A stretch of 64,000 bases of DNA from Eucommia ulmoides (lineage: Eukaryota; Streptophyta; Magnoliopsida; Garryales; Eucommiaceae). Location of the stretch: NCBI GenBank assembly GCA_016647705.1, contig CM028335.1, positions 40,573,212 to 40,637,211 on the forward strand, in the 5' to 3' direction. Positions 23,356 through 35,580 of the stretch are shown in pieces. Under the pieces are notes generated by a model. The model made no database searches. It was not told where the DNA came from and saw only the letters and a list, made by a program, of their open reading frames with translations. Numbering within the stretch: position 1 is the first letter of the stretch; each line of letters starts with the position of its first letter. Both the position numbers and the translations under genes were made by a program.

Positions 23356-24964
23356 TGATAGGTGTGATCTACCTTCATATTTCCAAACTGAATTAAATTA
23401 GTTTTCGAGTGTTTATATAGTATTTTTATTACGTTTTAATTAGTTTTATTATTTTTTGTATAAATCAGGTGTGGGGGGCAGAAAGATAGGAAACTAGAGC
23501 GAAAAAGATGAGATCGAACCAAAAATAGTCGAAGAACCGTGAAAAAATAAGCTCGGAGGCAAAACTGTGAAACAAGCCCACTACCGTGGTGGTGAAAATA
23601 CTGAAAAGACACATTTTCTACTGACGGACCACCGCCTAGGCGGTGAACCAACATAATGTTTTCCAGATCCACCGTTGTCCTCACCGCTGTGGCGATCAAC
23701 CAACCGACCTACCCACCGCCGCGGCCCTGAATCCCACGGCAGCGGCGATGAGCCTCTGCACAGCCTGAAGATAGTTTTAGATATTTTTAGGATATTTTGC
23801 CTATATATATCCCATCTCCTCCCCCTTCTCCGGTCTCTCTTGCATTTTTTAGCCCCTTAGAATATATATAAGGGTAGGTTTATGAGTTTTAGAGATGGAG
23901 CTCACATCCCAAGGTGAAGGAAGACAGCGAAGCGATCGTTGAACGATTCTTAGTGATAAATCTTCGGACGAGGCTAAGTTCTTTGATTATTTTCCTTATT
24001 TCTTTAACTTAGGATCATGTGAGCATATTTAGCTCGATTTCAATGTTTATACGGTTATGACTACGAGTTAAATGTGGATTGTATAGGGATTAACAATAAA
24101 TTTATAAATATGTGTTTGGATGATTTCGGTGTTGCGTTTATGTTTGTTCTTCATTGTTTGATTGTGTTTATCGAATTGTTTGTTTATCAAGCTTAGTTAG
24201 ATAAATGGAGAATACGGGGTTTTGACAAACCCCGGATTCGGATTTGGGTACACAAATGCCACGATTCTATAACCCGGTCGGGGTTTGGATTGTGGACAAT
24301 CGATAATGTTGGGGCAAGACTCACACGACGTAGGGTCGTTAAGACGTTGAGGGGGACTTCTTCGTTGACTCGAAGTTGCATTATATCCCTCGTCTTACAC
24401 TTAGGAGAGGTGGCGGGGGAGTTTTAGAACGGAGATTGTCGATGAGGTAAATACAACGCACGATCCAATGACTCGGTCGGGAGTTAGATTGTGTGCAATC
24501 AATGACGCTAGGCGAGACTCACGTGACCTAGGGTCATTAAGACATGGAGAGGGACTTCTTAGTTGACTCGAAGTCATGTATTCCCCCATCTTACACTCGG
24601 GAGAGGTGGCGGTGGAGTTTACGTACCGATATTGTTAAATAGGTCGAACACCGTAAACGTGACTAAATTGAAATCGAACACGTATTTGTAAACACGTTAA
24701 TTCCTAGGCAATTATTTACCCTAAAACATATTAGTATATTAATGTAGTTAATTTAGGTTATATTAGTATTAGTTTAATTAATTAAATACATTTGTTTTTA
24801 GCCTAGATAAAGTTAGGTCACGATAAACGCAGTATTCAATAGTAACGACATCAATCCCTGTGGATACAATAACTCGATCTTAATGATCACACTATACTAA
24901 AACTTTAACCTCGTACACTTGCGAGTAGTCAAATACACGCGAGGGTGTGAAATCCCTTGACGTA
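23356..24964 (+). repeat. 5' LTR of element I
   Basis: Starts TGATAGGTGTGATC. Contains a perfect 16-bp palindrome CACCGCCTAGGCGGTG (23630-23645), a TATA-like CTATATATAT (23801-23810), and a tandem pair of blocks with GGCAAGACTCACG...CCTAGGGTCGTTAAGAC-type text (24310-24560). The end is near 24964; the 3' copy ends ...CTCATACA. Confidence 0.85.
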
Positions 24965-24972
24965 AAAGTTTT

Positions 24973-25180
24973 TGGCGCCATTGCACGGGGGATTGTTTTG
25001 TTGGTTATTGCTGGAGATACGCGGTAACGACCGGGGACTTAAGTTTTCGATAGGAGAAGCAAGTGTATCGTATTCTAGTCCTGTCAACACCGAACAAGTT
25101 TTTGGTGCCGTTGTCGGGGATTGGTTGCTGTCATAGTTTCTGGCAATCGCCACCAAGTGTTTGGTAACGATTGCCGGAGA
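24973..25180 (+). promoter_or_regulatory. tRNA-Asp-type primer binding site and two diverged extra copies
   Basis: TGGCGCCATTGCACGGGGGA at 24973 resembles the complement of the plant tRNA-Asp 3' end (TGGCGCCGTTGCCGGGGA). Related copies follow at 25103-25120 (TGGTGCCGTTGTCGGGGA) and 25162-25180 (TGGTAACGATTGCCGGAGA). Only the first is at the LTR edge, where priming is expected. Confidence 0.75.
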
Positions 25181-27008
25181 TTGTGTTTTGTCGTTTATTA
25201 TTGATATTGTGAGTAAATGACCCGATTTTGCTTTAGGTATTCCTTTTGTATATAATTTTTGTTTGTAGTTTTGTTTTTATTTCTTATGTAGGGTACTTGG
25301 CGATGTTAGATCGACGGGTATTGATGCATTACTTTCAATGGGATTCCAAGCCATTTTATTGTGCGGGGCCACACACATAAGCCGATGAGGCGTTTCGTTG
25401 AAAGATCGAGTCGAACAAAGTAAAATCTCGCTAAGCTTGAGGGCGTTCTAAAAATGTCGGGCCGAGGACATTAAACCACGCACTTCTTGGGAGGCAACCC
25501 AAAGTCAAATAAGTTAAATCCAGCACATCCGACTTGAATCGGAGACGAGATCCTCTCACATCTCAGGTAAGTGTTCTAAACACCATTCGTCAGCATGCTT
25601 TAAATTTCATATGTTGATAATGATGATTGGGATCGCTGAGAACACTATCCGTTTTAAGTTCGGAAGTGATGTGTAGTATAGTATGTTAGTTTATGTGTTA
25701 ATATTTTCTTGTGTGCATGTGTGTTTAGGTTAGAATGTGTTTATGTTTTTGTTGTTGTTATATGTTGAGTTTTGTGTTCATCTGGGCCGTTACCCGATGA
25801 TGAGATTACCTCTGGTTATTTTCGAAGTCAAGGGTAATACCCATGCATATGTGTTCTGTGTGCTTGATTGACTATGCGTTTTGGTTTAAATTATTGTAGA
25901 TCCTAATTTGCACGAGCACATAGACTCAATGTATGGTTATTCAATTGATTTGAGGACGATTATCGATTAGCCAAATTCATGACACATAAAGGATTCTAGA
26001 AACTGATTGAGGGAAAGCTTAAGGCGAAATCCTAGGCGAGATAGTTCAGGAGACGTGATTTAGGCATTTTTTTTATTACTTGGGCCTTTGAAGCCTACCC
26101 TGTAACATGTTTATCCCTCGTTACCCTATCGAAACCTTAATGCCATTTCAATTTTGAACACATAAACTAATACCCTAGCCAATTGACCTGTTTCCAAACC
26201 TTAGTCGCTGAATTTAAGGGCACATTTAAGTGAATCAAGTTAGAAATTGCAAATGCTACTTGATGTGAGCGGTTGGGTTTAGGGCGAACTTCTAATTGGT
26301 TTGGTATTTGAGTACTCATTTTTCATTTTTCGTTTGTATTTTACACACCCCTTCAATTGTAACAATCGAATAAGTTTGGGGGTGTGGTAAGTTTAAAAAA
26401 TAAAAATAAAAATATGTAAATATTGTTTTTTTACGTTTCTTTTGATAAGTGAGTACGTCGGTCTAAAATGTTTGTTTGAGATTGTTTTTCAACTTTTCTA
26501 TGGGGGTTCGAGAGTGAATGTGCCAAGCGTTGAGCCTTGGGTAACATTAAGTTAACAACGTTAACCCATTTTCTATTCCAAATTACCCTTAGCCAAATAT
26601 TCCTAAACCGAACTAAGTCCTTCTTATCTTTATGAACTACTAAACCTACATTAGTAGAGAGTGGACCCCAATCTGGCCTATGGAAATCCTAGTCCTTCAC
26701 GATTGAAGTCATAAATTTCGTTGGGGGATAATCCAATCCGATCGTTGTATAGTTATATTATTGAGTCTCGCACTAACACGTTTACAGGATCTAGAATAAC
26801 ATTCACCATTATTGCATGTCGAAATTCTAGAACCATATGATGTGTTTTACCGCCTGAACTCGATAGAACTGGCAGTTGTTGAGGGATAAAAATAAATAGG
26901 CCATTAGAATGATTCAAAACTCGCATTTCGTTATGTTTAGGTTGTGTTTTTCATTTTTGTGTGTGTGTTTGGTTCAAGGACTAGCCAAATTCCAAGTTTG
27001 GGGGTATT
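25181..27008 (+). other. Non-coding interior of element I
   Basis: No gag or pol. At 25480-25502 lies CTTCTTGGGAGGCAACCCAA, a block I recognise as common in the interior of Athila-type plant elements. Sequence around 25785-25850 resembles 32640-32740 of element II. Ends in the polypurine tract AAGTTTGGGGGTATT. Confidence 0.6.
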
Positions 27009-27970
27009 TGATAAGTGTGATCTATCTACATATTTTCAAACCGAATTAAGTTAGTTTTTGAGCGTTTATATAATATTTTTATTACGTTTTAATTAGTTTT
27101 ATTAATTTTTGTATAAATTAGGTGTGTGGGGCAAAAAGATAGGAAACTGGAGCGAAAACGATGAGATCGAACCAAAAACAGTCGAAGAACCGTGGAAAAA
27201 TAAGCTTGGAGGCAAAACTGTGAAACAAGCCCACTGCCGCGGAGTCCAGACCTCCGTCGCGGCGGTGAAAATGCTAAGAAGACACATTTGCTACTGACGA
27301 ACCACCGCCTAGGTGGTGAACCAGCATAATGTTTTCCAAATCCACCACTGTCCTCACCGCTGTAGCGATCAACCAACCGACCTACCCACCGCCACGGCGC
27401 TGAATCCCACGGTCACAGTGGCGAGCTTCTGCACAACCTGAAGATATTTTTAGGATATTTTGCCTACATATATCCCTTCTCCTCCCCCTTTTCTGGTCTC
27501 TCTTGCATTTTTGAGCCCCTTAGAATATATCTAAGGGTAGGTTTAGGAGTTTTAGAGGTGGAGCTCACATCCCGAGGTGGAGGAAAACGAGGAAGCGATC
27601 GTTGAACGGTTCTTAGCGACAAATCTTCAGATGAGGCTAAGTTCTTCGATTCTTTTCCTTATTTCTTTAACTTAGGATCATGTTAGTATGTTTAGCTCGA
27701 TTTCAATGTTTATACGGTTATGACCACGAGTTAAATGTGGATTGTATAAGGATTAACAATAAATTTATAAATATGTGTTTGGATTATTTCGGTGTTGCAT
27801 TTATGTTTGTTCTTCATAGTTTGATTGTGTTTATCGTATTGTTTATTTATCAAGCTTAGTTAGATAAATGGAGAATACAGGATTTTGACAAACTCCGGAT
27901 TCGGATTTGGGTACACAAACGCCACGATTTTATAACTCGGTCGGGGTTTGGATTATGGACAATCGATGAC
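27009..27970 (+). repeat. 3' LTR of element I, left part
   Basis: Starts TGATAAGTGTGATC and aligns with the 5' LTR from its first base. The palindrome is present with one change (CACCGCCTAGGTGGTG, near 27305). Interrupted at ATGAC (27966-27970) by element II. Confidence 0.85.
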
Positions 27971-29462
27971 TGATAGGTGTGAAAAACCTATCTATTTCTA
28001 AATCGGATTTGTTAGTTTTCAAGCGTTTTAGTTATATTTAATTGTGTTTTAGTTTGTTTTAGTGTAGAACAGGGAAATGACGTCAAAAGGCGAGAAACAA
28101 GTGAAAACGGTGGAGAAACGGTGAACAAAATGTGCAAAATAGGGTTTCGGTGAATGAAGATCACCGCTTAGGCGAAAGTTTCACCGCCTAGGCAGAAAAG
28201 AGGCAGAATGTTGGAGTGCTGAAGGGCTGAACCGCTGCCTAGGTGAGAAAACCACCGCCTAGGTGAGAAAACGACAAATTGTTATGCCATCATGCACCGC
28301 CTAAGCGGAAAAACCACCGCTTAGGCGAAGTTACCGACAGAAGTTAACCGACTTAAGTCCACCGCCTAAGCGGTGACACTCTGCACAAAAATATCTATTT
28401 TCAGATATTTTAAAGATATTTCCAAACCTTACCTATTTAACCCTTTTCTCCACCAAACCTCAAAAAAGGCTAGACGTGAGAGGAGGCTCCGGTTGACATC
28501 TTGAAAGCTCTCCTCCCACCTTAGTTAGGTTTAGGTAATTTAGGAAGTAGATTAGATTAGTTTAGGAGGTGTTTTTGACCAATCCTTGAAGAGCTAGAAG
28601 AGGAAGTTCATCAACGGAGAAGAGGAAGTTCGGGAGGATTGTTCTTTGGCGAAAGTGGACTACTCCACTTTGAGATTTGGCTTTTCTTCCCTTGTTTCCA
28701 TCTTTGTATTTAATGTTTATTGTTGATGATGATGATCTCCTCTTGATTTAATGTTGTATTGGTTAAGAACATGTTAATGTAATTTAGAGATTAGTTAGAG
28801 AAAGGTGTAGTTGTGTAAATACTCGTTTGGTTTAATATACGCTTCTTTAATGGTTGCTTTTAAGTCCGATTGTGTTTATCATTTGATAACGATCTTAATA
28901 TGCTTGTAACGGTATTACGGTTGGATTTGAGAATCTAGGGTTTGACACTCGGGAGAGGTAACCTTGGATTCGGGCTAGGGTAAACACATCATTACGACCT
29001 AACGACCCGGGAGGGCATTAGTTAGTGTGCAATCGATGACGTTGGGTCAAGACTCACGCAGCCTAGAGTTGTTAAGACATTGAGGGGGACCTCTTCGTTG
29101 ACAGGAAGTCGCATATTCCCTCGTCTTACACTCGGAAGAAGTGGCGGAGGAGTTTACGAACCGAGATTATCGGATACCTAAACTCCGTTATTATTAACCG
29201 AACGAAATCAAACGTGTATTAAGTGAACGAAATCAATCCCTAATTAATCAACCTAGTTAGAATTAACCCACTAATTGTAGCTTAGCTTAGTTTAAATTTC
29301 AATTCACGTCTTCCGTCGTCAAGATAACACGAGACTACGTCAATTGCGGTATTCAATTCAATTGTTCATACTTTTCTCTGTGGGAACGATATCCGATCTT
29401 CAAAGATCCACTATATTAAAACTTTAGACCTCGTATACTTGCGAGCATAAGTAGGCGTGCAC
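27971..29462 (+). repeat. 5' LTR of element II
   Basis: Starts TGATAGGTGTGAAAAACC, shares its opening and its 3' third with the LTRs of element I, and differs in the middle. Contains a cluster of palindromic or half-palindromic ACCGCCTAGGCG-type motifs at 28160-28375, the best being CACCGCCTAAGCGGTG at 28360-28375, about 60 bases before an AT-rich TATA-like stretch. Confidence 0.8.
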
Positions 29463-29484
29463 AATTTCGCCCCCACCAAGTTTT

Positions 29485-29714
29485 TGGCGCCGTTGCTGGG
29501 GAAAAATGTGAATTTTATTTGAATATTGTCAAATTCTATTCCCGTCAACGCCTACCAAGTTTTTGGGGCCGTTGCTGAGGATTTGTTTGAATTTTATTTG
29601 AATATTGCAAAACCGCACGGTATCGGCTCAAAACTTAAGTTTTAAACAGGGGAACCAAATGTATCGTATCTTAGTTCCGTCAACACACCAAGTTTTTGGC
29701 GTTGTTGACGTGGG
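29485..29714 (+). promoter_or_regulatory. tRNA-Asp-type primer binding site, three tandem copies
   Basis: TGGCGCCGTTGCTGGGGA at 29485-29502 differs by one base from the Asp-type PBS. Copies at 29564 (TGGGGCCGTTGCTGAGGA) and 29697 (TGGCGTTGTTGACGTGGGA) each follow the same lead-in CAAGTTTT. Confidence 0.8.
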
Positions 29715-30284
29715 ATTAGTGTGAATTCTAAGTTGATATTGCGACTAAGTAGTCGAGTGTTAATCCTGACATTTATTTTTGTTTTGTTTTTAATTTTTAT
29801 TTTTGTTTCATTGTGTTAATGAGATCAAGCAGAGCGAGAAAAGATGAAGAAGATTGGAATTCTTAATTCTCAATCCTGAGATTGAGCGTATTGCAAATGA
29901 TAAGGACTGAGAGGAGAAGCTGACTTCAAGCCATGATCTTGATCCGACTGAGCATTTGAGCCCAAATTCCTTGTCTCTGGGGAATTTTGGTGAAAACTAC
30001 TTAGTGACACGATAGTCCAGCTGGGGACGGTAACTCAAGCGCTATTTTTTTGAAATGAAACTTAGGGTATCAAGTTACCCAATTTTTGTTACTATTTATT
30101 TGATTATTTATTCCTTTTGGAAGCCGGCATAGCTTTGGAATGTGTTCGGAAGTGAATTTAGGAATGTGGATACTTGGGGAAGTATTTTAAGTTTAAACAC
30201 ATTGAACAAGCGAAGTAAAAACGCACGGGGTAGAGCCGTATTTTGAAAAATTTGAGAAAAACATGAAAGTGGAAGCTTCATGCC

Positions 30285-30490
30285 CACCGCCCAAGCGATA
30301 AACCACCGCTTAAGCGGTAAAAATACAGAGTGGGTGAAAAAGACCCACCGCCCAAGCGGTTAACCACCACTTAGGCAGTAAAAATACAGGATGCACCAAA
30401 TTTTCAAAATACGCTCCACCGCCTAAGCGGAATTTTGTCAGAAGGTTTGATTTTAAAGAAAAGAGTTCCACCGCCTAAGCGGTGGACCGT
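30285..30490 (+). repeat. Interior cluster of ACCGCCTAAGCGGT palindromes
   Basis: Six or more copies or half-copies, including perfect ACCGCTTAAGCGGT (30305-30318) and CCACCGCCTAAGCGGTGG (30468-30485). It lies upstream of the decayed ORF and resembles the LTR cluster at 28160-28375. Confidence 0.8.
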
Positions 30491-31118
30491 CTGCAGTTAA
30501 AAATAGCCCATTCGCTCAAAAAAAAATTAAAAATGTAAGGTTCCCCCCCCCCCCCCAAATCCTCCACCTTCTCTCTAAAACCTCACTCCCAAACCGTTCC
30601 AATACTCAAAAATCATCTGTCCATTACCAAAAGTAGTCATTTCCATCATGATTCAACCTCCGAGAATCGGATCTCCACCCTTATTTCCGAAAATTTAGGA
30701 TTTTGCGTGAAAGGTGCGATTTCTTCATTCTCTTTTGATTGGACCATTAATTCTCAACAAGTAAGTTTCTTTTACATTACATTTAGTCTATTTGTTGAAA
30801 TTATTGGTTGGTTTACATGATTATATCAATGAAATCAATGGATTTTGAAATTTTGCCCAAAACCCCTTAACCCTAGTTTCGCGATTTCGAAGTTCCATGG
30901 GTTTTTGGTTTGATTCTTGGTGATACACATGTTTAATTGGATTGGTTGAGTGTGTGAACTAATATAGGATGTCACATTTGTGAAATTTGTTTGAAAAATT
31001 CAAATGGGTGTTCGTTTTGGGATGTATGTGTTTTTGATAAAGTGATTAGGGAGGTTTATGTTTTTCAATTGTTCACATATGATGAGGTTGTATTGGGTTT
31101 TTGTGATTGTGATTGTAG

Positions 31119-32265
31119 GAAATTCCGAAAAGAGCAGCAAAGAAGAGGGCCAAAGGAGAAGGGTCGAGTTTACAACCAAGGGTGTCGACCGACATTGACT
31201 ACGATGCCACCCGCTTTGTGTCAAAACAAGCGGCGGAACACTTTAAAGAACACGAAAAATATCGTGCCTACATACGTCAATGGGGTTTCGGTCCGATTGA
31301 AGATCTCCCGGTGGAATTTCAAAATGAAATCTGAAACCGCCACTGGGAGCAATTCTGCAAATCGCCACCCCCAGGCGAGATTGCTTTGGTCAAAGAGTTT
31401 TATGCTAATGCCACAGAGGCCATTGACGACCTAGCAAGGGTTCGGAATCAACCTATCATCTTCATCCCCGACTTTATAAATCATCACTTTGGACTGTCGG
31501 CACCGGAGTCCCTTGAAAGCCAAGACCCTACTTTGCATAGGGTCATCTAAAATATCACATCTGGAAAAGTAAAGTGGAAACACCAAGGGCTGAACGTCGC
31601 TACCTTTTCGGTGAGTTTCCTCAAGCCAGTTTCAAAAACCTGGCACCACTTCATCTGCGGAAGCCTCCTACCGACGTCACATTTGTCAGACATCTCAAAG
31701 GACAGGGCCTTTTTAATCTATAAAATTCAGACCGGACAACCAATCAACGTTGGATTTCTGATCTATTCATCGATTATTCATGCTACGTAGACGGTAAAGG
31801 GTGGGCTCCCGTTTCCGTCACTATTGACCCATATTTTCATATTAGCTGATGTGACTGTATCCGAGGGAAGCCAGTGCAACCCTATCACTTCACTTACTCT
31901 GTATAAACCGGTTGTGGAAGACTGGGGCGCAAGAGGCACCCGAGCCTGAGCCTGAGCCTGAGGAAGGGGAAGAGCAAGCAGACGAGACGGTTGGACCTTT
32001 TGGAAACCAAGATGAAACCTCCCAAGAGAGGATAAACAACAAGCTTCAGATCGTCCTCCAGAACCAATGTGAGATCGCTTCTTTCCTGGACCAATTTTCG
32101 AGGCAACAAGATCGAGTCCAACGGAAGATTTGGGAGGGCCTTGGCCTTGAGATGGACGATTACCCTCCGATGCCATCTGTGCCGCCACATCTACTCCAGA
32201 GACCACACTCTCCTTCCCAAAATGATGATGATGATGATGATGATTCGTCTTCAGGTGAACAGTAG
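31119..32265 (+). pseudogene. Athila-type ORF with plant-transposon-protein domain
   Basis: Begins after a splice-acceptor-like TTGTAG at about 31114-31119 and runs in one frame with stops at about 31332, 31548 and 31788. Recognisable text: KRAAKKRAKGEGSS, FVSKQAAEHFKEHEKYRAY, ALVKEFYANATEAIDDLARV, IIFIPDFINHHFGL, WHHFICGSLLPTSHLSDISK and AFLIYKIQTGQPINVGFLIY. This is the pattern of the domain called putative plant transposon protein (Pfam PF20167 as I recall), found with Athila-like elements. A Glu/Pro repeat and a C-terminal run of Asp (32223-32245) follow in a frame open from 31912. Function of the intact family is not known to me. Confidence 0.7.
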
Positions 32266-34023
32266 GGAATAAGTCTTATTCCCCAGGTATGTGTTCAACC
32301 CATTTTGTGTGCAAGCATGCTATATGTTTATTGGGTTCGCTGATGTTGGAACACTGCCATGTTCAGGCTTGGATGGTATAGATTGGATAATAGTTTAGTG
32401 GATGTTCATCCATTTTGACTTTTTGTAGAAAATGATGAACAATTATTATTTTTTGAACAAAATGAAAAAAAAAATGATGTATAAATATATGTTTATGTAT
32501 TTATTTTATTTTGAATGTTTTAGTTTTTAAATTTTTAGTTTAGTTAGTTTAATTTTTGTTTTTGCATGTTTAGTGTTAGATTAAATTATGTATGTTAGTA
32601 TTAGAATTAGTTTAGTATTGTGTATGTATAAAGTTGTGTTTGCATGTTTAGATGGGAGTTCATTTGGGCCAAGACCTGATGATGAGAATTATCCCCTAAT
32701 TGCATATTGAGGTCGGGGATAATACCTTCCTTGTGTGTTTTGTGTGCTTAACATGTCGATTGGGTAAAAATTATCTCAATCCAAAAATTGCACGACATTT
32801 GAACTCAATGTATAATTATCTGAACGATTAGACGTTGATTATTCGATATTAAGCTCATGATAGAAAATGAGGAAACTAGAACTTGATTTAGGGAAAACTT
32901 GAGGCGGAATCCTAGGTAAGGTAATTTCGGAGACGTGATTTAGGCCGTCAATTTTTCACTTGAACCGTTGTAGTTAACCTGAAAATGTTAATTCCTTATT
33001 TCCCCTATCGCAGCCAATAACGTAATCAAATTCTGAAAACGTTCAAATACTCCTTTCAATTAAATTTTTCCTAAACCAATGTCGCTAAGCCTAATTTTCA
33101 AAATTGAGTGAATTCAAATGAGCGGTCAGGTTTATGATAAATTTTTGTTGATTTGGTATTAGTGTATTCACTTGTCACTTTTGTATTTCTTTTTGCACGC
33201 CCCTAAAATAAGTTTGGGGGTGTGTTTCTATCAATTCTTTTTACATATTCCTAAAATTTTATAAATTCGAATAAGTTTGGGGGTGTATTTCTCTAACTTC
33301 TTTTTGCACTCTCCTAAAACTGTAACAATTCGAGTCAATTTAGGAATATGTTAGTTTAAAAAATAAAAAAATAAATAAAAAAAGAATAAATATAGTTTTT
33401 CATTTTCTTCTCTTTCGACAAGTGAATACCAGGATTTTTGTTTCTTATTCAAAGTTGTACTTTAAATGTGGGGTCATGAGGGAGGATAGCGACAAGCGAA
33501 TTTTACCTCGGGTATTGATCGATTAAAACGATTATCTATTTTCAATTCCAGTGATACCCGTGGTCGTTCTCCAAAGCCAAACCAAGCCCTATTGATCTCT
33601 GTGAATATCTGAGCCTACATTAGTGGATAGTAGACTCCAATCAAGCGTATGGTTTTCCTGAATCCTTCAACGGTTTAAATTATGAGCTTAACGATTGAAT
33701 AATCGAATCCGATATTTGACTAGTTATACATTTGAGTTCTCACACACACACTACAAATGGATCTAGAATGGTTTTTATTGATATTAATCATTGAAATTCT
33801 AGAACACCACTTGGTGTGGGTTACGTCCCGAACTTGATCCGATTTAGGGATGTTGAGGAAGGAACAAATTGGTCATTTCGATTGAACTTTATATTTAAAT
33901 GCATATACTTCTTTTGTGTTAGTTTAATTTTTCATTTTTAGCTGGTTAGTTCGTTAGTTAGTTTAGTTTAGCATTAGTGTTTTGCTCGAGGACTAGCAAA
34001 ATTCTAAGTTTAGGGTTAATGAC

Positions 34024-34682
34024 GTTGGGGCAAGACTCACGCAACCTAGGGTCGTTAAGACGTTGAGGGGGACTTCTCCGTTGACTCGAAGTTGCGTTAT
34101 ATCTCCCGTCTTACACTCAGGAGAGGTGGCGAGAGAGTTTTAGAACGGAGATTGTTGATAGGGTAAATATAACGCACGTTCAATAACCCGGTCGGGAGTT
34201 GGATTGTGTGTAATCAATGACGTTGGGCAAGACTCACGTGACCTAGGGTTGTTAAGACGTTGAGGGGGGCTTCTTCATTGACTCGAAGTCATGTATTCCC
34301 CCCATTTTACACTCAGGAGAGGTGGCAGTAGAGTTTACGTACCGAGATTGTCAAATAGGTCGAACACCATAAACGTGAGTAAATCGAGATCGAACACATA
34401 TTTGTATACATGTTTATCCCTAGGCAATTCTTTACCCTAAAATATATTAGTATATTAATGTAGTTAATTTAGGTTATATTAGTATTAGTTTAATTAATTA
34501 GATACATTTGTTTTTAGCCTAGATAAAGTTAGGTCACGACAAACGCGGTATTCGATAGTAACGACACCAATCCCTGTGGATACGATAACCCGATCTTAAC
34601 GATTACACTATACTAAAATTTTGACCTCGTACACTTGCGAGAAGTCATATACAGACGAGGACGCTGAAACCTCGCTCATACA
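34024..34682 (+). repeat. 3' LTR of element I, right part
   Basis: Continues the LTR from the equivalent of 24305 in the 5' copy to ...CTCATACA, next to the second ATGGT. Confidence 0.85.
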
Positions 34683-35580
34683 ATGGTCACTGGGAGGTAA
34701 TGGAAAAATTGCACTCACTAGGAGGTAACAAAAGTATAAATGATGCGCATTGGGAGATAACAGGAAAAATGTACTTACTGGGAAGTAAACGAGAGTGTAA
34801 AGGATGCTTGTTGGGAAGCAACGGCGAAATGCACTTACTGGAAGGTAACAGAAAAAAGCACTAATTAGGAGGTAACGGGGATTACTCACTGGGAAGTGAT
34901 GAAGGTTACTTGTTGTGAGTAATGATGGCTAAGGCACTCATGGAGAGGTAACGCAAAATGGGGACCCTCGTGGAGAGGCAACATGAAACGGGGAACACTT
35001 GTGGAGAGGTAATATGAAATGGAAAACACTCATTGAGAGTTAGTGTGAAGTAGAAAAACTCATAGAGAGGTAATGTGAAATAGGGAATACTCATGACATG
35101 TAATGTAAAATGAGGAACACTCATGGAAAGGTAATATGAAATGGGGGACACTCATTAAGAGGCAATGAGAAATAAGGAGCACTTGTGGAGAGGCAATTGT
35201 GAAATAATGAGTACTCATGGAGAGGTAATACAGAATGGAGAACACTCATAGAGAGGCAACATGAAATAGGGAACACTCGTGGAGAAGTAATGTTAAATAG
35301 GAACATGAATATAAAATGTGCCCCAACCTCTGTGGCTGGGGTAAGGATGAAATAACAAAGGGAGAGAGAGTTGAGAGGATTGAAGACAGTAGTGAAAAAT
35401 ATGGGAACACTCGTGGAGAGGCAATGGAAAATAGGAGACACTCGTGGAGAGATAATATGAAATAGGAAACACTCATGGAGAGGTAATATAAAATGGAGAA
35501 CATTCATGGAGAGTCAACATAAAATAGGGAACACTCATAGAGAGGTAATGTGAAATAGGAACAAGAGTATAAAATGTGTC
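34683..35580. repeat. Tandem array of about 32-bp units
   Basis: Continues the array interrupted at 23350. Two unit types: CACTCACTGGGAGGTAATGG-like (to about 34920) and GAACACTCATGGAGAGGTAA-like (about 34920-35560). Minus-strand open frames of up to 128 codons cross it with an 11-residue periodicity, an expected by-product of a 32-33-bp repeat. Motif ATGTGCCCCAACC..GTGGCTGGGG is embedded at 35316-35342. Confidence 0.8.

Larger units (their letters stand above)
27971..34018 (+). mobile_element. Athila-like non-autonomous element II, lacking a 3' LTR
   Basis: Inserted in the 3' LTR of element I; both sides show ATGAC (27966-27970 and 34019-34023), and joining the sides restores the LTR. Has a 5' LTR (27971 to about 29462), Asp-type PBS, an interior with a decayed ORF, and then the pre-LTR tract AAGTTTAGGGT at 34006-34016. 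The 3' LTR that should follow is absent; the copy of ATGAC comes two bases later. Confidence 0.75.
23356..34682 (+). mobile_element. Athila-like non-autonomous LTR element I, with nested element II
   Basis: Flanked by the 5-bp target duplication ATGGT (23351-23355 and 34683-34687), inside the 32-bp tandem array. Has a 5' LTR (23356-24964), tRNA-Asp-type PBS, a 2-kb interior without gag or pol, a polypurine tract (26994-27008) and a 3' LTR (27009-27970 continued at 34024-34682) split by element II. Large LTRs, the Asp PBS and the interior motif suggest a non-autonomous relative of Athila-type Ty3/gypsy elements; the lineage is an inference. Confidence 0.85.

Noticed and set aside
28160-30490. 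CRISPR-like array from regularly recurring ACCGCCTAAGCGG motifs
   Set aside because: Spacing is irregular, motifs vary, there are no cas genes and the setting is a plant retrotransposon.
32223-32245. (GAT)n microsatellite as an independent repeat
   Set aside because: It encodes the Asp tail of the decayed Athila-type ORF, so it is described with that gene.
34608-35507. Overlapping minus-strand open frames up to 128 codons with an 11-residue periodic pattern
   Set aside because: They follow the 32-33-bp tandem array; the period and the lack of stops come from the repeat unit, and there is no start context or domain.
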